Source: Mycobacterium sp. ACS4054
Lineage (GTDB): Bacteria > Actinomycetota > Actinomycetes > Mycobacteriales > Mycobacteriaceae
Length of the DNA: 64,000 nucleotides
Direction of reading: 5' to 3'
Assembly (NCBI RefSeq): GCF_001667275.1
Contig: NZ_LZHV01000061.1
Coordinates: 186,001 to 250,000, forward strand
In this document: positions 16,364 through 25,210 of the stretch, one piece after another
Numbering within the stretch: the stretch's first letter is position 1
How the letters are laid out: every line of letters starts with the position of its first letter
Notes under the pieces: generated by a model
Databases searched by the model: none
Told to the model about the DNA's origin: nothing
What the model saw: the letters and a program-made list of their open reading frames with translations, nothing else
Translations under genes and position numbers: made by a program

Positions 16364-17481
16364 TGCTCAAGTATCGCGGAGCTGGGCTCGTCAAGGCCGG
16401 ACTCATCGGCGTCATTCTGGCGGTGATGGTGATTCTGGTGGGCTTGTCGCCCGATCGGTTCATCTCGTGGGCGACGATGGTCAGGTACCAAGCGCTGTTC
16501 ACCGAAGCCGGCGGCCTGGCGACCGGCAATCCGGTGCTCGTGTCGGGCGTAAAGGTCGGCACGGTGTCGGATGTGAAGCTGCGTCGCGGCGATGCGCTCG
16601 TGACGTTCGCGATGAAGGGCAATGTCCTGCTCGGATCGGAGACCTCCGCGCACATCCGCACCGGCACGCTGCTGGGCGAGCGGACGCTGACGTTGGAGTC
16701 CGCCGGCACCGGCACGTTGCACCCGATGGCCCTCATTCCCGTCTCGCGCACGTCGTCGCCCTACTCGCTGACGGAGGCGGTCAGCGATTTCGCGACCGAC
16801 ACGGCCGGAACCAACACCACGGCGCTGAACCAGTCTCTGGACACGCTGGCGTCGACGCTCGACCAGATCGCTCCGCAAATGGGGCCGGCCTTCGACGCGC
16901 TCACCCGGTTGTCGCGAACCCTCAACAGCCGCAACAAGAGTCTGGGCGAGCTGTTCAAGAGCGCCGGCGATGTCACCGGGGTGCTCTCCGAACGCAGTCA
17001 GCAGGTCAACAAGCTGATCCTCAACTCCGACACCCTGCTTCAGGTGCTGGTGGCCCGGCGGCAGGAGATCGTGGACCTGCTGGCGAACACCTCGGCGGTG
17101 GCCAAACAGCTGACGGGGTTGGTGCACGACAACGAAGCCAAACTGGCGCCGACGCTGGAGCGGCTGAATTCGGTGAACGCGATGCTGGAGAAAAACCGCG
17201 ACAACATCAGCAAGGCGCTGCCGGGTCTGGCCAAGTTCCAGATCACGGTCGGTGAGGGCATCTCCAGCATGTACGCCTATCAGGCCTTCGTGCCGAACTT
17301 CCTTGCCCCCCAGCTCTTCCAGCCGATCATCGACTACCTCTGGGGCTTCCGCACCTTCGACACCTCGAAAGGCCCTGGCTACCCGTCGCCGCTGCCTCGG
17401 TCGCTGACTCCCTGGCCCTACAACGGTATTCCGGTGTGCCCGGCCTGCACGTTGGGCGGCAGGATCGGGGGGTCCCAATGA
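16363..17481 (+). CDS. Mce family protein C
   Basis: A 372-residue MceC-type subunit: membrane helix LIGVILAVMVILVGLSP (about residues 14-30), MCE domain with LFTEAGGLATGNPVLVSGVK and THIRTGTLLGER-like pattern (AHIRTGTLLGERTLTL), a long helical segment with repeated Gln/Asn/Leu-rich turns (SERSQQVNKLILNSDTLLQV), and a C-terminal CPACTLGG Cys pair. I chose ATG 16363, which overlaps the mceB stop as TGATG; an in-frame GTG at 16348 would add five residues. Confidence 0.93.
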   Translation: MLKYRGAGLVKAGLIGVILAVMVILVGLSPDRFISWATMVRYQALFTEAGGLATGNPVLVSGVKVGTVSDVKLRRGDALVTFAMKGNVLLGSETSAHIRTGTLLGERTLTLESAGTGTLHPMALIPVSRTSSPYSLTEAVSDFATDTAGTNTTALNQSLDTLASTLDQIAPQMGPAFDALTRLSRTLNSRNKSLGELFKSAGDVTGVLSERSQQVNKLILNSDTLLQVLVARRQEIVDLLANTSAVAKQLTGLVHDNEAKLAPTLERLNSVNAMLEKNRDNISKALPGLAKFQITVGEGISSMYAYQAFVPNFLAPQLFQPIIDYLWGFRTFDTSKGPGYPSPLPRSLTPWPYNGIPVCPACTLGGRIGGSQ

Positions 17482-18908
17482 TCGCCGGGATGCCCCGCAG
17501 GAGGCTGGCGGCGCTGGGCGCGGTCGTCCTCGTCGTCCTCATCGCCGCCGGAGCGGCCGTGCTCGTCCGCAACACGTTCTTCGGGCCGAAGACGATCACC
17601 GCCTACTTCACTACCGCCACCGCGATCTATCCCAACGACGAGGTGCGGGTGTCGGGCGTCAAAGTCGGCAACATCAAATCCATTCAGCCGCAGGGCACCC
17701 AGGCCAAGATGGTCCTCAAGGTGGACCGCGACGTGCCCATCCCGGCGGACGCCAAGGCGGTGATCGTCGCCTCGAATCTGGTGTCCGCTCGCTACGTGCA
17801 GCTCACGCCGGCCTATCGCGACAGTGGGCCGGTCATGCGCGACGGGGCGGTCATCGGAGTCGAACGAACCGCGGTGCCGGTCGAGTGGGACGAGGTCAAG
17901 ACCCAGTTGATGCGGCTGGCAACGGATTTGGGACCCAAGAGCGGGGTGTCGGGAACGTCGGTGGGCCGGTTCATCGACAGCGCCGCCGACGCGCTGAACG
18001 GCAACGGCGACAAGCTGCGCCAGACGCTCGGTCAACTGTCGGGGGTGGGCCGGATCCTGGCCAACGGTAGCGGCAACATCGTCGACATCATCAAGAACCT
18101 GCAGACGTTCGTCGGCGCGCTGCGCGACAGCAACGTTCAGCTCGTACAGTTCAACGACCGCCTGGCCACGCTCACCAGTGTGGTCAACGACAGCAAGTCC
18201 GACCTGGACGCGGCGCTGACCGACCTGTCGACGGCGGTCGGCGAGGTGCAGCGCTTCATCGCCGGGACGCGCAACCAGACCAGCGAGCAGATCGCCCGAT
18301 TGGCCGATGTCACACAGGTTTTGGTCGACCAGCACATGGCCTTGGAAAACATCCTGCACGCGGCGCCGAACGCGTTGGGTAACTTCTTCAACGACTACAA
18401 CGCCGACACCGGAACCATCGTGGGCGGATTCGGCATCATGAACTTCGCGAACCCCGTGTTTTCCGGTTTGATGGTTCCGCTGCCCGTGCCCGGCTGCACG
18501 GCCCTCGGCGCCATCGAGAACGTCACCGCGGTCGAATCGGGCAAGCTGTGCTCGATGTTCCTCGGACCCGGGTTGCGGGTGCTGAACTTCAACAACCTGC
18601 CGATCCCCATCAACATCTTCCTGCAGAAGTCGGTGGACCCGTCCAACATCCTCTACAGCGAACCGCGCCTGGCGCCCGGCGGCGAGGGCCCGAAGCCCGG
18701 GCCGCCCGAGATCCCGCCAGCGGTATCGGCCTACACCGGCTTGCCCGGTGATCCGGTTGGACCCCCGGGGGCGGTTCCGCCCGCGCCGATACCGGGCGCG
18801 GCGATGCCGCTGCCGCCCCCGCCGACCACGCCGATGGCACCACCGCCGCCGGCCCCGGCGCAGACCACCTCGGACATGCTGCTGCCGACGGACGGGGGAC
18901 TGCGATGA
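17478..18908 (+). CDS. Mce family protein D
   Basis: A 476-residue MceD-type subunit. Membrane helix AALGAVVLVVLIAAGAAVLV (about residues 11-30); MCE domain with IYPNDEVRVSGVKVGNIKSI and VIVASNLVSARYVQLTP; long helical region with the DDQ/NQT-type repeats usual for Mce needles; and a C-terminal tail of about 80 residues very rich in Pro, Gly and Ala (GDPVGPPGAVPPAPIPGAAM). ATG 17478 overlaps the mceC stop as ATGA and the gene overlaps mceE the same way. Confidence 0.94.
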   Translation: MIAGMPRRRLAALGAVVLVVLIAAGAAVLVRNTFFGPKTITAYFTTATAIYPNDEVRVSGVKVGNIKSIQPQGTQAKMVLKVDRDVPIPADAKAVIVASNLVSARYVQLTPAYRDSGPVMRDGAVIGVERTAVPVEWDEVKTQLMRLATDLGPKSGVSGTSVGRFIDSAADALNGNGDKLRQTLGQLSGVGRILANGSGNIVDIIKNLQTFVGALRDSNVQLVQFNDRLATLTSVVNDSKSDLDAALTDLSTAVGEVQRFIAGTRNQTSEQIARLADVTQVLVDQHMALENILHAAPNALGNFFNDYNADTGTIVGGFGIMNFANPVFSGLMVPLPVPGCTALGAIENVTAVESGKLCSMFLGPGLRVLNFNNLPIPINIFLQKSVDPSNILYSEPRLAPGGEGPKPGPPEIPPAVSAYTGLPGDPVGPPGAVPPAPIPGAAMPLPPPPTTPMAPPPPAPAQTTSDMLLPTDGGLR

Positions 18909-20191
18909 TCGCCGGGGTAGCGGCTCGGCGGGTGTTCGCCGTCGGCTGCTGTGTGGTGTTGACGGCGACGGGATGCGCGTTCCACGGCCTGAATTCGCTA
19001 CCGCTGCCGGGCGCGGTCGGACGCGGACCGGGGGCGAACATCTACCATGTCGAACTCCCCAATGTCGGCACCATGGAATCGAATTCGCCGGTGATGATCG
19101 ACGATGTCGTCGTCGGCAGCGTCGGCACGATGCGAGTGCAAGGGTGGCACGCCGACGTCGAGATCTCGGTGAAGCGCGACGTCGTGGTTCCGGCCAACGT
19201 GGTGGCCACCGTCGGCCAGACCAGCCTGCTGGGGTCCATGCACGTGGAGCTCAATACGCCGCTCGGCCAACAGGGCAGCGGACGCCTGCAGCCGGGGGCC
19301 ACCATCCCGCTCAGTCGGTCATCGGCCTACCCGTCGACCGAGCAGACGCTTTCGTCGCTGGGAGCGGTCGTCAACGGCGGCGGCCTGGGGCAGATCGGGG
19401 AGATCATCCACAACTTCTCCGCCGCACTGTCCGGACGCGAGGGCGCCGTGCGTGACCTGATCACTCGCCTCGACACGTTCGTCGGAACGCTCGACGATCA
19501 GCGGAACAACCTCGTCGACTCCATCCAGGCGCTGAACCGGCTCGCCCGCACATTCGCCGACCAACGCGACGTTTTGACCCAGGCGCTGCAGAAGATTCCG
19601 CCCGCCCTCGATGTGCTGATCAAGGAGCGCCCACGGCTGACCGCCGCCCTGGACAAGCTGCGCGTCTTCAGCAACACCGCCACCCGGTTGGTCAACGACT
19701 CCCAGGCCGACCTGGTCAAGAATCTGCAGAACCTGGAGCCGACCATCAAGGCGCTCGCCGACGTCGGACCGGAATTGGGCACCGCGATCGCGGCGGCGTT
19801 CGTGTTCCCGTTCACCCAGAACTTCGTCGATCGAGCGATCCGGGGTGACTACTTCAACCTGCACGTCGACTTGGACCTGTCCATTCCGCGGCTGAAGCGA
19901 GGACTGATGCTGGGGACGCACTGGGGCCAGTTGGACCAGCCGTTGGTGCCGGCGCCCGGCGACCCGTATTACCTGCAGTACACCCACGATCCATTGCACG
20001 ACCCCATAAGGCCGCCGTGGGTCGACCCCAATGCGTTGCCGCCGCTACCCGGCCCACGGCCCGCGGCCCCGTTCTCCGGGCCGCCGCCGGGCCCGGCACC
20101 GCTGCCCGGACCTGCGCCGGCCGCGGCGACGACATCCGACGCTGGTCAAACGCCGCCCGCAGAGGCGCCTCCGACGGGAGCGGGTGGATAG
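18905..20191 (+). CDS. Mce family protein E (lipoprotein)
   Basis: A 428-residue MceE-type lipoprotein. The signal peptide ends in the lipobox LTATGC with Cys24 as the lipidation site, as expected because the E subunit of Mce operons is normally a lipoprotein. The MCE domain contains SPVMIDDVVVGSVGTMRVQG and VGQTSLLGSMHVEL; the helical region follows; the last 60 residues are Pro/Ala-rich. ATG 18905 overlaps mceD by 4 bp; its stop is directly followed by the ATG of mceF. Confidence 0.94.
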   Translation: MIAGVAARRVFAVGCCVVLTATGCAFHGLNSLPLPGAVGRGPGANIYHVELPNVGTMESNSPVMIDDVVVGSVGTMRVQGWHADVEISVKRDVVVPANVVATVGQTSLLGSMHVELNTPLGQQGSGRLQPGATIPLSRSSAYPSTEQTLSSLGAVVNGGGLGQIGEIIHNFSAALSGREGAVRDLITRLDTFVGTLDDQRNNLVDSIQALNRLARTFADQRDVLTQALQKIPPALDVLIKERPRLTAALDKLRVFSNTATRLVNDSQADLVKNLQNLEPTIKALADVGPELGTAIAAAFVFPFTQNFVDRAIRGDYFNLHVDLDLSIPRLKRGLMLGTHWGQLDQPLVPAPGDPYYLQYTHDPLHDPIRPPWVDPNALPPLPGPRPAAPFSGPPPGPAPLPGPAPAAATTSDAGQTPPAEAPPTGAGG

Positions 20192-21937
20192 ATGCTGACG
20201 CGTTTCGTTCGGATTCAGCTGGCGGTCTTCGCAATCGCCGGGACCATCGGCGTGATCGCGATGGTGCTCTACTACATCCAGGCGCCGACCCTGCTTGGCA
20301 TCGGCCGGATGACGGTGACGCTGGAGTTGCCGGCCACCGGCGGGCTGTACCGGTTCTCCAACGTGACCTACCGCGGGGTCCAACTCGGCAAGGTCACCTC
20401 GGTGGGCCTGACGCCGACCGGCGCGAAAGCGACACTGTCGCTTGCCACTTCGCCGAAGGTCCCCGCCGACCTCACCGCCGAGGTGCTCAGTGTCTCCGCG
20501 GTGGGTGAGCAGTACGTGGACTTGCGGCCGAAGACCGATTCACCGCCCTACCTGCATGACGGTTCGGTGATCTCCGTGCGCGACAGCAGGATTCCGCAGC
20601 CGGTCGGGCCGATGCTCGACCAGGTCAACGCCCTGGTGCAAAGCATCCCGAAGACGAAACTCGGCCAATTGCTCGACGAGTCCTTCCAGGGTTTCAACGG
20701 CACCGGTTACGACCTGGGGTCGCTGATCGATTCCTCGCAGACGCTGTCCCGCGACGCCAACGGCGTCGTCGATCGCACCCGTGCCCTGACCGAGGACACC
20801 GGGCCGCTGCTGGACTCCCAAGCGCGCACGGCCGATTCGATCCGGACGTGGGCACGCAGCTTCGCCGGCATCTCGGATGTGCTGGTGGACAACGACTCCC
20901 ATTTCCGCACCATCCTGCAAAACGGGCCTGAAGCCGCGAACGAGGCGTCGCGGCTCTTCGAGCAGATCAAGCCGACGCTGCCGGTGCTGCTCGCCAACCT
21001 GACCACCATCGGCCAGATCGGCGTCACCTACCACCCGTCCCTGGAGCAGCTGCTGGTGTTGCTGCCGTCGGCGGTCGCGATCGAGCAGGCCGCCGCGGCA
21101 CCGAACCATCCCGAGGGAACGGCCCAAGGCGATTTCGCGCTCACGATCGACGACCCGCCGATCTGCACGGTCGGTTTCATGCCGCCCAACACCTGGCGAT
21201 CCCCGGACGACCTGACCGACATCGACACCCCGGACGGGTTGTATTGCAAGCTTCCGCAGGACTCACCGATCGGTGTCCGCGGTGCGCGCAACTACCCCTG
21301 CATGGGTCATCCGGGCAAACGCGCGCCCACCGTCGAAATCTGCAACAGCGACAAGCCGTACATGCCGCTGGCGATGAAGCAGCACGTGCTTGGCCCCTAC
21401 CCGCTGGACCCGAACCTGCTCGCGCAGGGCGTCCCGCCCGATGACCGGGTTACCACCAACGACAGGATCTTTGGCCCGGTCGAGGGAACGCCGCTTCCGC
21501 CGGGGGCCGTGCCGCGCGGGACGCCGGCGGGGCCGCGGGGCGAAAATCCGCCACCGGGCACCGTCGGAGCGGCCGTGCCGCCCGTGCCGTCGTCGGGACC
21601 ACCGCCGCTGGCGCCCATGTCGAGAATGTCCGCCGACCTTCCGCCCATCGCGCCGCTCGATGTCCCTGCGGCAGGGGAACTTCCCCCGCCGCCGGCCGCG
21701 CCCGCACCGCCCGCACCGGCCGACGCCACACCGCCCGACCCGGCCGGCGGCGCGGGCCCGCAGGCCGCGCCGAGCTCATTCGGTGGGGGAGCCACCAAGC
21801 CGGTGCCGTCGGTCACGATCGCCCGGTATGACCCCCGTACGGGTCGTTACGTGGGTCCGGACGGGAAGCTGTACCAGCAGTCGGATCTCGTTGCGCCCAA
21901 AGCCCCCAAGACATGGCAGGACATGCTTCCCACCTAG
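20192..21937 (+). CDS. Mce family protein F, with long Pro-rich tail
   Basis: A 581-residue MceF-type subunit, last of the operon. Membrane helix LAVFAIAGTIGVIAMVLYYI (about residues 10-29), MCE domain with YRFSNVTYRGVQLGKVTSV, helical region, and a Cys-bearing domain (PPICTVGF, YCKLPQD, YPCMGH). From about residue 430 it has a Pro/Ala-rich stretch of some 110 residues, and it ends in a compact motif, RYDPRTGRYVGPDGKLY then TWQDMLPT. The motif resembles the C-terminal ends of other mycobacterial MceF proteins. It starts immediately after the mceE stop. Confidence 0.94.
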   Translation: MLTRFVRIQLAVFAIAGTIGVIAMVLYYIQAPTLLGIGRMTVTLELPATGGLYRFSNVTYRGVQLGKVTSVGLTPTGAKATLSLATSPKVPADLTAEVLSVSAVGEQYVDLRPKTDSPPYLHDGSVISVRDSRIPQPVGPMLDQVNALVQSIPKTKLGQLLDESFQGFNGTGYDLGSLIDSSQTLSRDANGVVDRTRALTEDTGPLLDSQARTADSIRTWARSFAGISDVLVDNDSHFRTILQNGPEAANEASRLFEQIKPTLPVLLANLTTIGQIGVTYHPSLEQLLVLLPSAVAIEQAAAAPNHPEGTAQGDFALTIDDPPICTVGFMPPNTWRSPDDLTDIDTPDGLYCKLPQDSPIGVRGARNYPCMGHPGKRAPTVEICNSDKPYMPLAMKQHVLGPYPLDPNLLAQGVPPDDRVTTNDRIFGPVEGTPLPPGAVPRGTPAGPRGENPPPGTVGAAVPPVPSSGPPPLAPMSRMSADLPPIAPLDVPAAGELPPPPAAPAPPAPADATPPDPAGGAGPQAAPSSFGGGATKPVPSVTIARYDPRTGRYVGPDGKLYQQSDLVAPKAPKTWQDMLPT

Positions 21938-21975
21938 CGGCCGCCGGGGCGGTACGAAAGGCTATGAGCGCCGCG

Positions 21976-22497
21976 TCAGCTCAACTTGTCCAGGCGTAGC
22001 GGCATCGTGATGTCGAGCCACTGGTTTTGGCCGCAGGCACCCGACGGGCCGACCGTCTTGTCCTTTCCGGCGTAGGTCGACGACCCGAGCTGGTATCCGC
22101 CGTACTGGTTGACCGGATAGAAATAGTAGGTCTGCGATCCGGTGAACGCGGTGCCGTCCTCGCACCGCTCCCAGTTCGGCACCTCGCGCTTGACCTTCCA
22201 CATCTCCCCGTCGTTCATGTAGAGGGGCGCGGTCCAGCCCTGGTCGCTGGTCACCGTGCCGTGGCATTCCTGGAACGTCTCGCACGTCGAGCTGATGGTC
22301 CAGGTCTGCACGACGGTCGGCTCGCCGAAGTACTGATCGTTGCGCTGGGCCCAGTCGCCGATGGAGGTGGCGCGGAACGTCCCGTTGACGGCAACTTCTT
22401 CCTTGGTTGTCGCCCGGGCCATGGCCGCCGTGCTCACGCCGCCGAATACCGTGGCGGCGACCAGCGTTGCGGTGGTGAATGTTCGAACTGAACGCAT
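21976..22497 (-). CDS. Secreted protein of unknown function (right flank of mce operon)
   Basis: A 173-residue exported protein with an N-terminal signal (RTFTTATLVAATVFGGVSTA) and a mature domain with six Cys residues (STCETFQECHG, ERCEDG, GACGQN) suggesting disulphides. ATG 22497 follows GGAGGAGCG. It is the last of three minus-strand genes after the two Mas genes and runs toward the 3' end of mceF. It shows weak full-length similarity to the secreted protein at 6080..6511. No enzymatic motif recognised; such proteins commonly sit beside mce loci. Confidence 0.78.
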   Translation of the reverse strand: MRSVRTFTTATLVAATVFGGVSTAAMARATTKEEVAVNGTFRATSIGDWAQRNDQYFGEPTVVQTWTISSTCETFQECHGTVTSDQGWTAPLYMNDGEMWKVKREVPNWERCEDGTAFTGSQTYYFYPVNQYGGYQLGSSTYAGKDKTVGPSGACGQNQWLDITMPLRLDKLS

Positions 22498-22630
22498 CAG
22501 GCGCTCCTCCAACCGCTTTCAGCAACCGACATTGTTATTCGGTTTTCGACATCGCTTGCGGCTTTTGCGCAATGAGATTAACACCGCTTCGGCGCGGACA
22601 AAATGCCGATTGGACCAAAACGACGTGCGG

Positions 22631-23224
22631 TCACGTCAGCGGATCCATCTTCGAGATCAGCCAGGAACCCTTGACTTTCGTCAATGTCACCACGGCGATG
22701 CTCGCCGTTGTCTGCGGTTGCGGTTTTTCCTTGCTGGTGGCCGTTTGATTGACGAATACCAGCACCACCGCCGAATTCGGGTGCAGCTCGGAAACGGCGG
22801 CCCGAACCACCTGCGCTGTCTCAGTGACGTGCTTCTGTTGTGCCAGCGCGGCGATCTGTTCGGTGAACTTGGTGTAGTAGGCGAGGAAATTACCGGTGAG
22901 ATACGACTTCGCCTTGGCGAAATCCCGGTCCAGGTTGTCGGGAGCGTACGACAGCACCGCGACGGCGCCGTCCGACGCCGTCTGGATCGCGCGGCGCGCC
23001 GCCGCGTCACCGACCTGTTGGTCCGGCCGGTAGAAGTGGAAGTACAAACCGGCGGCGGTGCCCACCGTGGCAGCAACCACCACCGTCGCGAGTATCAAGC
23101 GCCACCGGCGGATCCAGCGCTTGCCGACCCTCGGCCGGTCGGTGCGGGACGCGGGCGGTGACCCCATCTCGTCGGCAGGTTCGGGTTCCGTGCCGTCCCC
23201 GGGTGAACCAGGCTCGACAGTCAT
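22631..23224 (-). CDS. Mce-associated membrane protein, short type (right pair)
   Basis: A 197-residue Mas protein: acidic Pro-rich N-terminus, basic stretch GKRWIRRWR, a membrane helix (LILATVVVAATVGTAAGLYF, about 43-62) and an outer domain ending GSWLISKMDPLT. It is clearly paralogous to the short protein at 4613..5173 (both have FYRPD or QYRPD after the helix, [10 protein letters not shown] or YAPDNLDRDF, and a near-identical end). ATG overlaps the stop of the long partner as ATGA. Confidence 0.83.
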   Translation of the reverse strand: MTVEPGSPGDGTEPEPADEMGSPPASRTDRPRVGKRWIRRWRLILATVVVAATVGTAAGLYFHFYRPDQQVGDAAARRAIQTASDGAVAVLSYAPDNLDRDFAKAKSYLTGNFLAYYTKFTEQIAALAQQKHVTETAQVVRAAVSELHPNSAVVLVFVNQTATSKEKPQPQTTASIAVVTLTKVKGSWLISKMDPLT

Positions 23225-23898
23225 TGCAGGAAATCGACTTTCGACATCTTGAGCTGACCACCGTCCCGCGCGAGGCCAACGCTGATCCGCCACATCACGG
23301 GTGGTCGATGGGTGTTGTCCGCGTTGGTGACATCGGATCGCGCCGCTACGAGCAAGACCGCCGAATTGTCGCTCATCGACTCGACCGCGACGGCTTCGAC
23401 GGTGCCCTTGCTGCTCACCTTCGCGTCCTGGGTCTGCTTGGCCATGATCGCCGACATCGCCGCCATCTGGCTTTTGAAGTCGCCCGTGGAGTCGTCGATG
23501 ATGCGCTGGTAGTCGTCTCTGGCATGGTTGGCGTCAATCGACATCAGCGCCGTGATCTCTTGCCGTGCCGCGGCGGTGAACTCCGCCGCAAGCCGCTGCT
23601 TGTGCACGGTAGCGCGGTGCTGCCACACCATGTAACCGCTGGCTGCCAGCGAACCGGAGGCGAGCAGGATGCCGGCGGCGGCGGCCATGGTTTTGCGCCC
23701 CGGGCGCCGCAGCCAACGCGGTCGCCGCGGACGCCGCAGTCGCCAACGGGCCGACTTCCGGTCCCCGGGTTCGGCCGCCTCGCGCAACCTTGCCAGGCGC
23801 GCCCGAGCCGCCTCGGCGCGCGCTTCGGCGGTGGCGACTTCGTCGTCGATGTCCGGGTCGTCGCCGTGGTCGGCGTCGGGCTCCTCCGGATCGTGCAC
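23221..23898 (-). CDS. Mce-associated membrane protein, long type (right pair)
   Basis: A 225-residue Mas protein from GTG 23898: acidic N-terminus, Ala/Arg-rich likely coiled coil (ATAEARAEAARARLARLREA), a very basic stretch, one membrane helix (AAAAGILLASGSLAASGYMV) and an outer domain ending QLKMSKVDFLQ. A TAAGCT hexamer 8 bp before the GTG could be a -10 box giving a leaderless transcript. An in-frame ATG at 23994 would add 32 basic residues unlike the family. It pairs with the short protein downstream, as at 4613-6024. Confidence 0.78.
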   Translation of the reverse strand: MHDPEEPDADHGDDPDIDDEVATAEARAEAARARLARLREAAEPGDRKSARWRLRRPRRPRWLRRPGRKTMAAAAGILLASGSLAASGYMVWQHRATVHKQRLAAEFTAAARQEITALMSIDANHARDDYQRIIDDSTGDFKSQMAAMSAIMAKQTQDAKVSSKGTVEAVAVESMSDNSAVLLVAARSDVTNADNTHRPPVMWRISVGLARDGGQLKMSKVDFLQ

Positions 23899-24098
23899 GG
23901 AGAAGGAGCTTATCACCTGCGAATCCGCCCAAAGCCGCCATCGGCAGGCGGCTTTCGCGGCCCTTACGTGCGCAAATACGCGCGCTCGGAGCATCGCTGA
24001 CGGTGGCGGTTCAACCGCTGCAAAGCCCGGCCCCGTGGGGCTCGGCTGATCTTCTCCAAGGAGGAGAATTTTCTTTCCGGGTGTGGCAAAGTAATTGG

Positions 24099-24500
24099 GT
24101 GCGATTCATCGTGGCGATGGCTGCCGCGTTGGTCGGCGCCGGCGTGTTGGCGGCGCCGCCATCGTCTGCGGGACCGACGGTCTGCGACTACCCGGCCTGC
24201 ACCCCGGGCATCATGCCGCATCAGGTTCTGGGTGCGCCGTGTGACAACACCACCTATTACGCCTTCGGTGTCGCCGATGGCTACGTTTCGTTCGCCTCGG
24301 AGCCCGGGCGGCTGATGTTCTGCGGTTCGCCGAGGAGATACCAGCCGCGCTGGTTCCGGTCACCGCCGATGGCGGGGGTCAAGGATGAAGGCGCCAACTG
24401 CCAGAACTACCAGAACTACGTCGCCCAAGCGCCGGATGGTCTGTTCCTGGTGTGTTTCGCCCACGATGGTGTCATGACCTGGGTGCGCGCCGACACGTAG
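24099..24500 (+). CDS. Small secreted protein of unknown function
   Basis: A 133-residue protein with a signal peptide (VRFIVAMAAALVGAGVLAAP, predicted cleavage after SSA) and a Cys-containing mature part (TVCDYPACTPG, GAPCDNTTYYAFG, FCGSPRRY, NCQNYQNY, LVCFAHDG). It resembles small mycobacterial exported proteins of unknown role. Start is uncertain: GTG 24099 gives the best signal peptide; GTG 24081 lies 14 bp after a strong GGAGG site. It is transcribed away from the Mas genes and converges on the TetR gene at 24522. Confidence 0.68.
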   Translation: MRFIVAMAAALVGAGVLAAPPSSAGPTVCDYPACTPGIMPHQVLGAPCDNTTYYAFGVADGYVSFASEPGRLMFCGSPRRYQPRWFRSPPMAGVKDEGANCQNYQNYVAQAPDGLFLVCFAHDGVMTWVRADT

Positions 24501-24521
24501 CACGCTGAGCCGCCACGAACG

Positions 24522-25115
24522 TCAGTCGCGGGGCAGACCCAGTAGGCGCCGGCTCAAATCGGTGACCCGGTCGAGCAATGTCTCGTCGTCGATGTCGGCG
24601 ACCAGCGGATGCATGACGGCGGTGCTGAGCGCGCCGGAGAACATGGCCGCCTCGATCCGCCCGTCCAGGCCCGCGTCGCTCAGCAGCACCCGGTACAGGC
24701 GGTCCATGAAGAGCTGAAAGGGCTTGTGCTCGGCCAGCAGTCGGACGACGACGGGGTCGAATTGCAGCGTGCGCACCAGCCGGCGGTCTCGGACGGCCAT
24801 CTCAATCACCCGGACCAGCAAGGCATCTCGTGCTTGTGGCCCGTCGCCGTACGCCTCGGCCTCCTCGAGCGCCGGCTCGAGCCGGCCGAGCTCGCGCTCG
24901 GTCACGGCGATGACGATCTGCTCCTTGGTCCGGAATTGGTGGTAGACAGCGGCTTTCGTGATGCCGACGGCGTCGGCGATCATCTGCAGCGACGTACCGC
25001 TGACGCCGTGGGTGGCGAACAGATCCAGCGCGGCATCGAGTACCCGCGTCCGGGCCGGGCTGTGCTCGATCAGCCAGAAGTGCTCGCCGGTGAGGTGTTG
25101 CCGTGCTGTTCCCAC
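24522..25115 (-). CDS. TetR-family transcriptional regulator
   Basis: A 197-residue TetR repressor-type protein. The helix-turn-helix is at about residues 25-70 (VLDAALDLFATHGVSGTSLQ, then MIADAVGITKAAVYHQFRTK). The C-terminal ligand domain is unique and gives no ligand. GTG 25115 has no ribosome site and lies close to a candidate -10, so the transcript may be leaderless. It diverges from a four-gene membrane-protein cassette; the perfect 22-bp palindrome at 25145-25166 between them is the obvious operator, making this the likely local repressor of that cassette and of itself. Confidence 0.9.
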   Translation of the reverse strand: MGTARQHLTGEHFWLIEHSPARTRVLDAALDLFATHGVSGTSLQMIADAVGITKAAVYHQFRTKEQIVIAVTERELGRLEPALEEAEAYGDGPQARDALLVRVIEMAVRDRRLVRTLQFDPVVVRLLAEHKPFQLFMDRLYRVLLSDAGLDGRIEAAMFSGALSTAVMHPLVADIDDETLLDRVTDLSRRLLGLPRD

Positions 25116-25144
25116 GCACCGAGACTAGACGATGCTATTGACCC

Positions 25145-25166
25145 AAGCTAGCCGATCGGCTAGCTT
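25145..25166. promoter_or_regulatory. Perfect 22-bp palindrome, probable TetR operator
   Basis: Arms AAGCTAGCC and GGCTAGCTT surround a central GATC, giving a perfect dyad of 22 bp between the TetR gene (start 25115) and the membrane-protein gene (start 25211). Length, symmetry and position match TetR-family operators. Confidence 0.75.
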
Positions 25167-25210
25167 CGCTGACTAGCCGTGTGTGGTAGCCGATCTCGGG
25201 AGGGGTGCTG

